Source of the DNA: Zeugodacus cucurbitae
Taxonomy: Eukaryota; Arthropoda; Insecta; Diptera; Tephritidae
Length of the DNA stretch: 64,000 nt
Assembly: GCF_028554725.1 (NCBI RefSeq)
Contig: NC_071667.1
Coordinates: forward strand, 37,653,501-37,717,500
Direction: 5' to 3'
Shown here: positions 33,481 to 43,836 of the stretch, piece after piece
Position numbering within the stretch: the stretch's first letter is position 1
How the letters are laid out: every line of letters begins with the position of its first letter
Notes under the pieces: generated by a model
What the model saw: only the letters and a program-made list of their open reading frames with translations
Database searches by the model: none
Told to the model about the DNA's origin: nothing
Translations under genes and position numbers: made by a program

Positions 33481-34439
33481 GGGTTCACCATTGTACATGC
33501 GTAATGAAAATATCCATAAGGATCTTGATATTCCTATGGTAAAGAAGGAAATAGAGGACAGCAGAAAGAAATATATTTCTAAACTTCGTGAACATCCAAA
33601 CCCATTGGCAAATGCCTTGGTACATTCCAATCAAACTCGTTTAAAAAGAAGAGATCTACCTGCCTACTAAAGAGCAACGTTCTACCAAAAAGCTCAAACA
33701 CAATCTTGAGCTTACTTAGTTGTAAATAGATTTAAGATTTTAATACTTATTGTTAGGCTTTACACAAAGCAGATTCAATAAATAAAGAAAACAAAAACCA
33801 TGTTTCTTATAAAGTAAACGTAAGTGAGGACGGAACATAGATGTCCCTCCCAATAAATGCGTAATCATAAACCAAAATACCCAGAACTGACTGGCGTAGA
33901 CACCGCTCACGCGGTTATAGCCGAGTCCAAAACAGCGCGTCACGTATGTCTCCTTCTGTCAGTTTGGCGCCAATTGGTTATACCAAGCGAAGCCAGGTCC
34001 CTCTCCACCTGGTCCTTCCATCGGAGTGGAGGTCTCCCTCTTCCTCGGCTTCCACCAGCGGGTACTGCATCGAATACTTTCAGAGCTGGAGCACTTTCAT
34101 CCATTCGAACAACATGACCTAGCCAGCGTAGCCGCTGTCTTTTTATTCGCTGGACTATGTCTATGTCGTCGAATAATACATACAGCTAGGGATGCAAACA
34201 TCGTAAAATGAAACATCGATGGTTCGATGTATCGATGTTTCTTCAAAACCCATCGAAATCAAAAACATCGGCCATTAAAACATCGATACATCGAAACATC
34301 GATGTATTTTTGAACTTTTTTAACTTATTTTAAATTTAGTGTGAAAAGCTAAGGGATACAGAAGCAGAAGCATAAATAAATGAAATGTAGTACGCCTTAA
34401 GTTGAAACATTTTATTTCACTTAGCATTATTTTCAATTT

Positions 34440-35210
34440 TACTACTGCGTGCTAGTTGCCCTGGGTATAGAAAGCAGTCGTTTACTCGGTGCTGCAGAGG
34501 CTACAATGTGTAAATATTAATAAGCCTATTTATACAACTCCGGAAACACAGTATTCATGTCAACCCAAACTCTATTGGCTTCTGATTGGTAGAGGTAACA
34601 GCCGAGATACACTTTCTCTTCAACCTTCTTCTTCTTCTTCTTGACTGGCGTAGACACCGCTTACGCGGTTATAGCCGAGTTCAAAACAGCGCGCCACGTA
34701 TCTCTCCTTCTGGCAGTTTGGCGCCAATTGGTTATTCCAAGCGAAGCCAGGTCCCTCTTCACCTGGTCCTTCCATCGGAGTGGAGGTCTCCCTCTTCCTC
34801 GGCTTCCACCAGCGGGTACTGCATTGAATACTTTCAGAGCTGGAGCACCTTCATCCATTCGAACAACATGTCCTAGCCAGCGTAGCCGCTGTTTTTTTAT
34901 TCGCTGGACTATGTCTATGTCGTCGAATAACACATACAGCCATCATCTGCGGTATTCGCCGTTGCCAATTCTTAAGGGACCATAAATCTTCTTCCTCTTC
35001 AACCTTCCGTCCCTGTAATTGTAGATAAATTTGACAGCTTACATTTCACCTTTTGGTGGACCAAATGTTTATTCTGGTTCCAAACATCAAACGAGTATTC
35101 TGTTTCACACTCATCCGAAGATTCCGTTGTATCAGCGCAGAAAAAGTCCTTTAGCCCTAGCATCTTTAAAATGAAGTAATTTGAATCTCTGATCAAACGC
35201 AGTAGCCTAC
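34440..35210 (-). pseudogene. hAT (ZBED-like) transposase C-terminal remnant
   Basis: On the minus strand, 35196-34999 reads SSDECETEYSFDVWNQNKHL then VHQKVKCKLS, resembling the segment before the dimerisation region of ZBED-type hAT transposases. After the nested RTE, about 34590-34440 reads VDMNTVFPELYK and, with gaps, RSSKIENNA, like the family's C-terminal block (LA...RRN). Catalytic residues and BED finger are absent. Confidence 0.5.
34629..34994 (-). mobile_element. RTE-like LINE, copy 4, nested in hAT B
   Basis: The insertion is flanked by the 13-bp duplication CTCTTCAACCTTC (34616-34628 and 34995-35007). The minus-strand ORF at 34661-34933 is open: LFDDIDIVQRIKKQRLRWLG, then HVVRMDEGAPALKVFNAVPA, GGSRGRGRPPLRWKDQVKRD, RRDTWRAVLNSAITA. 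The 3' tail is (AAG)n (CTT run at 34627-34641). The clean frame and perfect duplication make this one of the younger insertions. Confidence 0.9.
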
Positions 35211-35679
35211 GCCAGAATTATGTAAATTGTATAAATAAATCATAAAAGTAACCGCAGGTCCAAGCGCACATTCCCTTAACGAATTCTCCGTATTTTACAA
35301 AAATATAATTCCAATGTAATAAAGCGTATCAAAATAGAGGGTTTCGGGTTAATACCCGAAAAAGTGTGAAGTAAAATTTTTATATAAAACATCGACATAA
35401 AACATCGTTGAAAGTGACATCGATGCATCGATGTTTTTAGATCCGAGACATCGATGGCTAACATCGATGCTTTTTGACGAAAACATCGATGTTTCAAAAA
35501 CATCGATACATCGTTTGCATCCCTACATACAGCTCATCGTTCCATCGTCTGCGGTATTCGCCGTTGCCAATGTTTAAGGGACCATAAATCTTCCACAAAA
35601 CCTTTCTCTCGAAAACTCCTAGTGCCGTCTAATCGGATGTTGACATCGTCCACGTTTCTGCGCCGTAAATTGTTTTTTC

Positions 35680-35877
35680 TCTAAATTTACATATGAATTT
35701 ATTGTTATTAATAAATATTTTGGTTATTTATAAGAAATAAATGTGACTTTCAAACCAAAAAATATTAGATAGAACCATTTGAGAAAAAGCTAGGTAAGTA
35801 CCTCGAGGTACTTAATCCCGCTTAAGTGTCTCAAATGTCTTGTATGTTAAGAAGGGGCACTTAAGCGGTTATTACTG
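35680..35877 (-). mobile_element. pogo-like MITE, copy 3
   Basis: On the minus strand it begins TA then CAGTAATAACCGCTTAAGTG at 35877 and continues through the CTTAAGTGC and GTACTTA repeats, TTTGAAAGTCACATTTATTTC and ATTAATAACAATAA, matching 8849-9060. The distal end is truncated at the RTE copy. Confidence 0.6.
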
Positions 35878-36236
35878 TATAATTTTTATAAATCAGACTG
35901 TTTCAATGTTAAGAATTTGTGCCACTTAATTTTCAATTGATAACGTTGTCATGCCTGCCAGACTGTCTTAATACATCTTCTATCGTTGGTTCGGGCGATT
36001 TCACCTCACACTTCAGCCCTTTCCCGGTGACAATTTTCTGCCGACCATCACAAGCTTACCTACCCTTACGGGTGTGAACGCAAATCAAAAGAGTTTACAC
36101 TACCTTTACGGAGGACGATTCGGTCGCCCTAGATAATGTAGGATAAAGTATCAGACTTTGTATGATGAAATATACCTATGCACATGAGATATTACATATA
36201 ATTTGTTTAATATGAGCGACATCTTAAAATATATCC
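35878..36236. other. No recognisable feature
   Basis: Moderately GC-richer segment (about 35960-36140) without a supported ORF. Confidence 0.35.
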
Positions 36237-36465
36237 AGTTCGCAATATGCGAGTATAAATATAACCACGGAATCAATATCTGCCCGTACAAGCTATAAAT
36301 AATTTAGATATGTATCGTAATAAAACTTTGCACAAATAGCTCATTCGAGTTCGCAATATGCGAGTATAAGTATAACCACGCAATTATTATCAGCCCTCCA
36401 AGCGATAAATTTAGCAGTAATTGAGAATAAAATTTTGCACAAATAGTTCATTCGAGGAGTGACAG
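36237..36465. repeat. 111-bp tandem duplication
   Basis: AGTTCGCAATATGCGAGTAT begins at 36237 and again at 36348. Both units continue with ATAACCACG, CAAGCTATAAAT/CAAGCGATAAAT and CACAAATAG(C/T)TCATTCGAG. GCAATATGCGAGTATAA also resembles the family F terminus. Confidence 0.8.
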
Positions 36466-36785
36466 ATCGGATCATATATAGTATATGAGGTCCCAGATGG
36501 TATAAATCGGTCAATATGTAAGATAACTTCAATTTTGTGAACCTGTAATCTATATATACTCGATAGATTATAGGCAACATTGGAAATGAAAGAATAGAAT
36601 AGAGTATGATTTGTTTAAAGAAATCGATATTGAAAGTGCCATCTCTAAATTCTGGCCATATTAAATCAGAAAAAGTTTATATTCGGGAATTTGAAGCATT
36701 TGTCCTTTTGGTGATTGTTATAAGCGCATATTTACTACTGAAAACTAATAAAACCTTTTGTTGCAATAAATCGGTTGATTTAGTG
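36466..36785. other. No recognisable feature
   Basis: AT-rich DNA with a TATATAGTATATGAGG motif recalling family F. No supported gene. Confidence 0.35.
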
Positions 36786-37398
36786 TAGTTAATAGGTTAG
36801 GTTAGGATGTTTTCCCAAAGGAAAACATACATAAATATAGTCCCTTATGAAGCCTGGACCCCCTCTAGATTAACAATTAGGAGTCGATAAGCGCCCTGAA
36901 CCTACTATAAATCTGCAGAGATTTTTAACCTCTATATTCGCTATTTTGCGTGCCTGATCGAAAAAGTTAGATACATACAATCTCTTTCTTGATATCACAA
37001 AGGCGGGAAATTCCAGAAAAAAAGTGATGAGACGATTCCACCTCATCCTCCTTCCGCTTGAAAAACGATGCAATAATCGGGAAGCCTGAAACTAAGGTTA
37101 ATGCGAAGCTCCCGACAGTAAACTCCCCCCCCCAACTTCGACGCATCCGTGAAGAAGCTCACCGCGTCTTTCCCAACGACTCCTTCCCACCTAAACGTCC
37201 CTTGCGGGAATAAGAGCAGAGAAGTTGTTGCCAGGGCTGTGATCGGCTGCATGTAGATGATCCAATAACCTCGGGATGAAGTCGAAGTCTGCGAGGATAC
37301 TTGAGTGCTCAGACACGCACTCGTCTATAGACCCGGATTCCCTTAGTCTAACAGCAGATTTCGCGGCTAAGCACTTTCCGGCTATGTCCACGGGTGCT
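36786..37398 (-). mobile_element. LOA/I-like LINE 3' end (reverse)
   Basis: On the minus strand, 37391-37191 reads GKCLAAKSAVRLRESGSIDE and ILADFDFIPRLLDH. The next frame (37252-37043) reads VSFFTDASKLGGGVYCRELR, the start of an RNase H domain (FTDGSK-like), then INLSFRLPDYCIVFQAE. It ends at 36797 in GGTTAGGTTAGGA, that is a TAACC-type tail on the minus strand, the same tail as the plus-strand LOA/I-like copy that follows. The RNase H catalytic Asp of FTDAS is retained, but frames are broken. Confidence 0.7.
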
Positions 37399-37412
37399 AT
37401 ATCGGCTACGAT

Positions 37413-37880
37413 GTGGCTTTAGTCCAAGAACCATGGATTGAATCGGGTAAGGTGGTCGCTGGGCTAAAGTCACAAAACTTCACCACATACACCCCGAGCG
37501 TTATGAACAAGGTAATAACAGCCATATTAGTGAGCAAAAATATGTATTCCCATATTGATCTTAACCTCTTCACAGACGACCTGACTGTTGTGACGGTAAA
37601 GGATGTCAAGGATGAGCCTATACTCCTTGCATCCTGTTACCTGCCACATGATGACGAGGCACCCACGGCGGAGGTCCATAGGCTGGTAGCGGCATCCAGA
37701 AGAAGGAAGCAGGCGCTAGTAGTGGGAGCCGATGCCAACGCCCATCACACGATATGGGGCAGCACCGACATTAATCAAAGAGGTGAGTCCCTACTCAACT
37801 TCATTTTACAAAGTAGTCTAGTGATAGCTAACCGAGGAGAAGAGCCTACATATATAGGACCCACCTCAAAAAACGTTTAG
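37413..37880 (+). pseudogene. LOA/I-like endonuclease domain
   Basis: The open frame starts MALVQEPWIESGKVVAGLKS (catalytic Glu in QEPW). It includes TVVTVKDVKDEPILLASCYL and VVGADANAHHTIWGSTDINQ (active-site Asp/Asn, GADANAHH), then ESLLNFILQSSLVIANRGEE and PTYIG. A stop ends the frame at 37880, and the SDH-like end is decayed (sequence near 37965). The enzyme would nick target DNA for target-primed reverse transcription. The N-terminal strand is lost at the junction with the inverted copy. Confidence 0.75.
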
Positions 37881-38099
37881 ACATAACACTCTATAGCGGT
37901 TGATGTGCAATGGTAGAGAATTGGAGAGTGCTAAGAGAGAGTGCTAAGTACACCGTCATTCTCTGACCACAGGTACATCTACTTCTCTATAACATCTGAA
38001 CCGAAAATTAAGGTAGACGTTAGGAGATATCCCAGAAATATAAACTGGGATCTCTATGTTCCAATACTAGAGCACAAAAGATTAAAGAATGTCATTCCG

Positions 38100-38545
38100 C
38101 GTTGAATAATAGGGGGCATAGTCTTTTACTACTTTTGGACGCACTCTGATAATATTCATATACATATATCCGAAAAACAATGAAAGACTTCTATTCCGCT
38201 GATACAATTTATAATATTTGTCTTTATTAGATTTTATATGTTTTAGTTAATGTTATATTTTAAATATTAGTTTTATGTAAAGGTGGATGAGAAAGAATCG
38301 GTTGGTGCGAATGTAGCGTTTCGTGGACGTTGTCGAATTAATAAACTGCTTGCTGCGACGACTTGTCGGATGGATGGTGAAAACGAATGATGATACGAGA
38401 AATAGAAATTGCGGGTATAATTGACGATCCTTTCTATTCCCTTTTGTGTGGTGAACGGTGTTGTTATGAGTGTGGGTGTGTTGATGTGACAGTTTTCTTC
38501 TGTTATGTGGTGAGCCTGGTGAATGTTAATGGGCAATCCAGTCCT
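38100..38545. other. Insert of unknown type within the LINE
   Basis: LINE coding stops at about 38098 and resumes at about 38545 (KSPGMDGIISAML frame). The intervening 445 bp is not LINE-like. It has ORFs on both strands without family resemblance. No clear terminal repeats or duplication were found. Confidence 0.5.
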
Positions 38546-39725
38546 TCGACGCATCTAAATCACCCGGTATGGATGGAATTATTTCTGCCATGCTGCAAAA
38601 AGCTCAATGGTTGGTTGTGCCGTGGCTAAAAACGATTTTCAGGGGGTGCTTGAGGTTCGGCTATGTGCCGCATTCATGGAGAGAGGCTAGGGTTGTGTTT
38701 ATACCAAAGGCAGGTAAAAACAACCCAACCTACTCGAAAGAATTTAGACCCATACGTTTAACCTCCTTCCTCTAGAAAACGATAGAGAAAATACTGGATG
38801 CGCATATCAGAGATGCAGCGCTTACCGGCAGCTTGACTAAAGCGCAACATGCTTATACAAAAGGCAGATCCGTGGAGACTGCACTCCATTCGCTGGTATT
38901 CAGCATCGAAAAAGTCTTGGAATATAAGGAATATGCCCTCGGAGCTTTCCTAGACACCTCCGGAGCTTTTAACAAGGTGTCAACGGAATCCATTCTGAAC
39001 AGTATCGAGTCAATAGGCGTTGAGACTGCAATACAACGGTGGGTCAAAAGCCTCTTGACTTCAAGAAGGATAATAGCAGAATGCACCGATGCCAGAATGA
39101 CCAAGGAGGTCCGCAGAGGTACCCCACAAGGTGGGGTGTTATCTCCGCTCCTATGGACATTAGTGGTGAATAAACTATTAAGGAAGCTGGATGGCAAAGC
39201 CCCTAGGATATTAGCATATGCGGACGACATTGCCATCTTAATAACGGGCAAGTGTCTACACAATATTAGCAACTCACAAGCAACTCATGCAGGCTTGGGG
39301 TTGAATGCGGAGAAAACTGACTTGCTTGTTTTTACGGTGAAGTACAAAATTCTCACATGGAGACACCCCTCGCTAAATAGGACAGAACTCCCTCTCAAGG
39401 ACCGTACCAAGTACCTGGGGTAGTCTTGGACAGTAAACTGCTGTGGAAGTACAATATAGAGGCGAGAGTAAGAAAAGCCAGCAATGCTTTATATGCGTGC
39501 AGGCAGATGCTTGGTACTACCTGGGGGCTTTCTCCCTCTCTTATGCACTGGTGCTACACAATAGTGGTAAGACCGATTCTGCTCTACGGTGCTCTAGACG
39601 TATCGATAGCCAATGGAAAGGGTTCAGCGGCTTGCGGCTCTTTGAATAACGGGAGCACTAAGAACCACTCCAACGGCGACTACTACTATAATACTAAACC
39701 TGCCGCCTATAGATTTCTTCGCTGA
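38545..39725 (+). pseudogene. LOA/I-like reverse transcriptase
   Basis: Motifs in order: SPGMDGIISAMLQ, PKAGKNNPTYSKEFRPIRLT, TKAQHAYTKGRSVETALHSL, GAFLDTSGAFNKVS (palm Asp), EVRRGTPQGGVLSPLLWTLV, ILAYADDIAILI (YADD active site at about 39215), GLGLNAEKTDLLVF, and after a frameshift at 39421, LDSKLLWKYNIEARVRKASN and VVRPILLYGALD. An in-frame stop at 38774 separates the fingers from the palm; other changes are few, so this copy is not very old. Confidence 0.85.
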
Positions 39726-40400
39726 AAACAGCGCGGCAAAATCGGCGGGGCGCCTTATGGCAGCAGGAGAATTTATGTATAGAACCTTTGGGCATAGCTC
39801 AGTGGGTAATGGCAGTTTGGAGGACACCGACTACCTGACCCCATCTTTGAAATGGGAAAGTAGGTTCAAAGTAAACCTAGAAAGAGATGGCTGGCGTAAG
39901 GGCATGGTACCTGCACGCAGCAATTTAAACATATTTACGGATGGCTCAAAAATGGTGGACGGAGATTGCCAAACGAGGCGTAAAACTGTCATCCGAAAAT
40001 ATGATGAACGTAGATAGACTTATACACTGTCTATATGATGATCTAAAGTTTGTAAAAAAGTTCAAAGCGCTCTGGAAGAATATACGTGGATGCAAACCGC
40101 AAAAGTTATGTGCAAGGCGGTAGATAAGAAGTACACGAAATTTCTATTGGCGCTCGTTAGAAGCAAAACAACGGCTTCAGCATTTGGGGGCTATACATTA
40201 CGTTAATCTGGAAGAGATTTCGTTGATGTAGCCACAAAGCCTCTTGAAATTCGCAACAAGCGCTGGCATCCTAAAGGATGATTACTCCTCATTAACTAAG
40301 TGACGGCACTCCATCTGGTATCACAAAGGACCAAAACTGGTCTGTGTGTGGCGTTTTGGCCTACCATAGTAACCTAACCTAACCTAACCTAACCTAAGGT

Positions 40401-41616
40401 TTGTTAAAGCAAAAATTACTTATTCTAAAAATCACTTTTCACACTAATAGCTGAAAAGGTTTCTGTGTTTACAATTATGTAGAAAGCGAGCGTTGCCACA
40501 TCTTAGAAACTATATGTGCACCAAATATCTTTTCAGAGTGTCAGAAGTTTTTTCGCGTAGAACTTTTTTCGGCATTGGCGGCCGTTGGCAGCACTTTATA
40601 AAAATAACCCTGGTCCAGCTAAAACCAGGCGAGTTCGAATATTTTTCGCGTAGAACTCCGTATTGCATTGGCGCGCGGACGCGCTTTAAAAAAATAACCC
40701 TGGTCGAGCCAAAACCTGAAGTTGTGAGAAGTATCTGAATTTTTTTCACGAAGTACTCTTCTCTCCATTGGCGAACTTGGGCCGCACTTAAAAATAAATA
40801 ACCCTGATGATGCTAAATTGGTGATGCCAAAAGATAATCTACCGAAAATTTGCGACAGTAGTATTTTTGTATGAACTCGGACTTATGGAAAACGAAAATT
40901 TAAAATATTGTGAAACAAGTAGATTTTTGTATAGATAAAATTTCATAATGAAGTAGATTCCTAAAATCGTCATTTATCAAATGCTCCCTGCAAATATCAG
41001 CATATTTATAATCCAGTTTCGACAGTATTTTTCAATTGAGTACTTTATTCAGTAGTATGTTTTGTTTTCTCAAAAAAATGTTACATTTATTCTGCCCTGT
41101 ACTCTGGCGGTATAGTGGGTGCCGGAGAATGTAAAATATAGAGAAGGTCCAATTGCGGACCAGCGTGTGAATTGTCAAAAACTAACAAAATCCTATAAGC
41201 GAGTTTCACCACGGCTGGCTCGGAAGGAGAAATATTAACAGTGCCCCGTAACAGAGTTGAGTATTAATTGAAAAATATGCTCAGAGGTTTACATTTCTAT
41301 TATAGACGCATGTTAGGCTTTTTGTTTATATGTTGATGCATTTATATGCTTACTATATACATACAACTGATATGAAATTCGTTTTGCGGATATTTATGAA
41401 TGCATCCACAATTGAAAACATTATGCGATTTCAGAGGTATATTTGTAAAAAAAATATTCAAACGGACCCACATATTTATGTAATGTTTTATAATAATATA
41501 CATATGTACAAACTTTCATAAAAATATGTTTTATATTTTTATATTTACTAAATACATTTCGTATAACACTAAAATGAACTAAATATTTCGTAACTTAAAC
41601 TTGCATAAACATATGT
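40401..41616. other. Unassigned region with tandem repeat
   Basis: Apart from the tandem repeat at about 40520-40830 I see nothing supported. The 40870-41616 part is AT-rich with CATATG-type simple sequence. Confidence 0.35.
40520..40830. repeat. Tandem repeat, three units of about 93-100 bp
   Basis: TTTCGCGTAGAACT starts at 40551 and 40644 and recurs as TTTCACGAAGTACT at 40744. Each unit continues with CATTGGCG, then a GCAC/GCGCTTTAAAAATAA block and ACCCTGGT or ACCCTGAT. The first two units also share AACCAGGCGAG/AACCTGAAGT-type sequence. The third has diverged most. Confidence 0.82.
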
Positions 41617-41620
41617 ATAT

Positions 41621-42023
41621 TGTAACGAAAATGGCACCCGAACAAACTAGAATTGACAATCGAAATCGATAACTTGCCAGATGTATCTAGAGATCGATAT
41701 TCGTAGTTGCCAGAATGTTCGAGCGACTATGTATCGCTTACAATCGACTATATAAGGGCTGTCGGACTGGCAGCAAGACACAGTTCTGATAAGAGAGTTG
41801 TCGAGTCAGAACAATTCAAAGGAGAGAGTTGTCGAGCAAAGTGTAAACAAGTTATAAGGTAGAGTTGTAAAGTAGAGTATTGAGTACTAAAGTGTTAAGT
41901 TATAAGGAATTAGAAATAAAGATTAGTGTATAGTCATTAAAGTATGACTTTTATTTGACAATCCAGTGATCGAACTCAGGGTAGAGTTTCAGCGTTAACA
42001 ACAGATTTTGGAAATCCGTTATA
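41621..42023 (+). repeat. 5' LTR, copy 1 (403 bp)
   Basis: It contains a TATA box (CTATATAAGGGCTG at about 41749) suited to Pol II transcription of the element and an AATAAA at 41915-41920. Two ATCGAT palindromes lie upstream of the TATA box. It differs from the 3' LTR at only a small number of positions. Confidence 0.92.
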
Positions 42024-42069
42024 ATTGGTGCCAGAAGTGGGATTGACAAATAAAATTCCATAGGAGATA

Positions 42070-43836
42070 ATGGTTAAGTTCAACGATTTAAAGATCCCAC
42101 AACTCAAAAAGGAGTTGGAACAACGAGGCCAAGCAACGAATGGGTTGAAAGCTGAAAGCTGAAAACATCAACGTAGACGAATTTGTTTTTGAATCGCTGT
42201 TAAAGGAATCGACAACGAAAATTGAGGAAAAGGAAGATACTCCATGTTCATCAGGGGTACTGGACTTGAACAAGCTTTTGTCTGCAATATCGTCACAGTT
42301 CAAGGAGATGAAATCCCAGCAGCAATCACAGTTTGAAGCGCAGGACGCGCGTTGGTCAACGCGAATGGAAGAACTGGACACACGTTTAACAACAAAGTTG
42401 TCCCAACAAATAAAGGACCAAATGAAAGAGCAAATAACAGAACTATCAACGCTGATATCAGCTTAAATATCGGTACAGTTAAAAGAGCGGAAGTTAGAAG
42501 CGAATGTGGTATATTCAGAGTTAGAAAAGCAGAAGGAAGAATCAGATTTTGTCAACACAGTCGGATGTGGCCTCAAATAGAGCAGAGGTGTCAACTCAAC
42601 TCGTAGTGCATGGGGAGAATATGTCCACACTGTTGGAAGCGAATCAGACCTGTATGTTAAAACCTTTAGAAGCGCATGAAGTGATTTTGTTAACACAATT
42701 GAAAGTGAATGGGATGTCCTCACAGTTGAAGGAGGAGTCGATGGAGGTGACCTTACAAAGAGAAGAGGTGTCAACACAACTGGAAGTGCATGGAGAGTGT
42801 ATACCATCACAGGTTTCGGCACAGGTGTCGACACAGTTGAAGGAACAGGAGGTGAATAAATCGACGCAGGTGATCCCAGAGGAGACAGACGTTTTATGGA
42901 CAAAAGATTGTGATCTGAAGGAAGAAGACTCTCAACAACATGAGCCTCCAGGTGTGAAACGTCCAAAGAAAGAAGAAATAGCTGCAGAACGTCCAATCGC
43001 AAAGGTACAGTGCAAAAGTTTCAAGTTAGTGGCTGGTTGCTTATATCGAGTGTGGAAAAATAAAGAAGGACAAAACTCCAGATCTCTCATGGTTGTCATG
43101 AATGAAAGATTACCTAAAGTTCGCAATGAGTGCGTCTCTTCCCATCAAGGTCCCAATCAAGGATTCTTGAGAATCACGAAAGCCTTGGAAGAATTGAAGA
43201 ATGATTTTTATTGGGTTGGTTGTCGTCAATCATTGAGAGATTGCATTGCAACTAAAGTGTCGATTGCCAAGAGTCATGGTCAGATGAAGCAGTTCAGTTC
43301 GGGAGCGCCATTTGAGCGATTCGCCATGGTTGTAGCTGCTCCATTACCTACCATTAAATCAGGAAACAGGAATGTTTTGTTGGTCAGGACAAATATGTGC
43401 GCAATTCGTAGTAAAGAGACTGACGAGATGACGGACGTGGATATCAAAAGCCGGGAGATGTGACAGAAGCTATGTGTCCGAAAAATATTTGAAGCAGCAT
43501 CACATCCACGATCCGATATCAGGGTGAAAAGATTCAGCCGAAACTTGGAAGAGTATTTTAGAAAGCTGATGGACAGGTATCACCACAGGTACAGAGAATG
43601 TACATATATCCATATTCCTATCTTATTGGCCTGCTGTCCAGGAATCAACGGCGTAGACGACTACGAATATTATTCATGGTTACTGAATAATTTAAGGTTT
43701 AGGATTAATGCCAATGGAGAAAGAAATGTGAAGGAGGACGACGCAGTCCTAGAAGACGAGATTATTGTAAGAAATGCTAAGCGTTTGATTCTGGAAGTAT
43801 GTCCAATCGGGACGATCAGACTTAAGTGGAGGGCAG
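42070..43836 (+). pseudogene. LTR element ORF: SAP-like, coiled repeats, integrase remnant
   Basis: The start MVKFNDLKIPQLKKELEQRG at 42070 looks like a SAP DNA-binding motif. It is put out of frame by a 7-bp duplication (AGCTGAAAGCTGAA near 42150). Then NKLLSAISSQFKEMKSQQQS and Gln/Ser/Leu heptad-like units (STQLEVHGE, VSTQLKEQE). The C-terminal part has LVAGCLYRVWKNKEG, GFLRITKALEELKNDFYWVG, CRQSLRDCIATK (the integrase zinc-binding and linker region), then FERFAMVVAAPLPTIKSGN, where Gypsy integrases have a catalytic Asp in DVAGP. After a core deletion, AASHPRSDIRVKRFSRNLEE follows, in which the catalytic Glu of VER is Lys in this copy. A conserved C-terminal tail ends LKWRAV, with the stop codon formed by the LTR's TGTAA. 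Confidence 0.8.

Larger units (their letters stand above)
29410..33795 (+). mobile_element. Jockey-clade LINE, second family, near full length
   Basis: ORF1 with three zinc knuckles is followed by an endonuclease-RT ORF2 and an A-rich 3' end (AATAAATAAAGAAAACAAAA near 33775-33800), all on the plus strand. The 5' UTR is taken as about 29410-29639 because it directly follows the Tigger-like element. The exact 5' end and target duplication were not found. This is a different family from the Jockey copies at 7, 12 and 51 kb (different 3' end and RT sequence). Confidence 0.8.
34187..35525 (-). mobile_element. hAT element B (ACATCGATG-rich), with nested RTE
   Basis: Ends are TAGGGATGCAAACATCG and, on the other strand, TAGGGATGCAAACGATG. 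They are flanked by the perfect 8-bp duplication CATACAGC (34179-34186 and 35526-35533), the hAT hallmark. Many ACATCGATG/CATCGATGTTT motifs crowd both ends and are probable transposase-binding sites. An RTE copy (34629-34994) lies inside. Remnants of a ZBED-type transposase are on the minus strand. Confidence 0.92.
33889..35680 (-). mobile_element. RTE-like LINE, copy 3 (reverse), interrupted by hAT
   Basis: The parts are 33889-34186 and 35526-35680. On the minus strand it encodes the C-terminal region seen at 15430-15800 (IYGP, WNDEL, DIVQRIK, RWLGHVVRMDE, RPPLRWKDQV) with many frameshifts, and starts within GAEAW near 35665. It is split exactly by a hAT element with the 8-bp duplication CATACAGC. 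Confidence 0.82.
37399..40400 (+). mobile_element. LOA/I-like LINE with endonuclease, RT, RNase H
   Basis: The order on the plus strand is endonuclease (37413-37880), linker to about 38100, a foreign insert (about 38100-38545), RT (38569-39420), thumb (39426-39725), and a short RNase H start (39925-39965). It ends in TAACCTAACCTAACCTAACC (40371-40395). RNase H after RT and a pentanucleotide tail fit I/LOA-group LINEs. It begins inside the endonuclease and abuts a reverse copy of the same family. Confidence 0.78.

Noticed and set aside
38853..39272. Minus-strand 139-codon ORF
   Set aside because: Antisense of the LOA/I-like reverse transcriptase, whose motifs are on the plus strand.
40371..40396. 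TAACC repeats resembling telomeric DNA
   Set aside because: They directly follow LOA/I-like coding sequence and recur, inverted, at the end of the neighbouring LOA fragment. They are the LINE's tail, and flies do not use TTAGG-type telomeres.
42463..43002. Minus-strand 179-codon ORF
   Set aside because: Antisense of the repeat-rich region of the LTR-element ORF; the regular repeats keep several frames open by chance.
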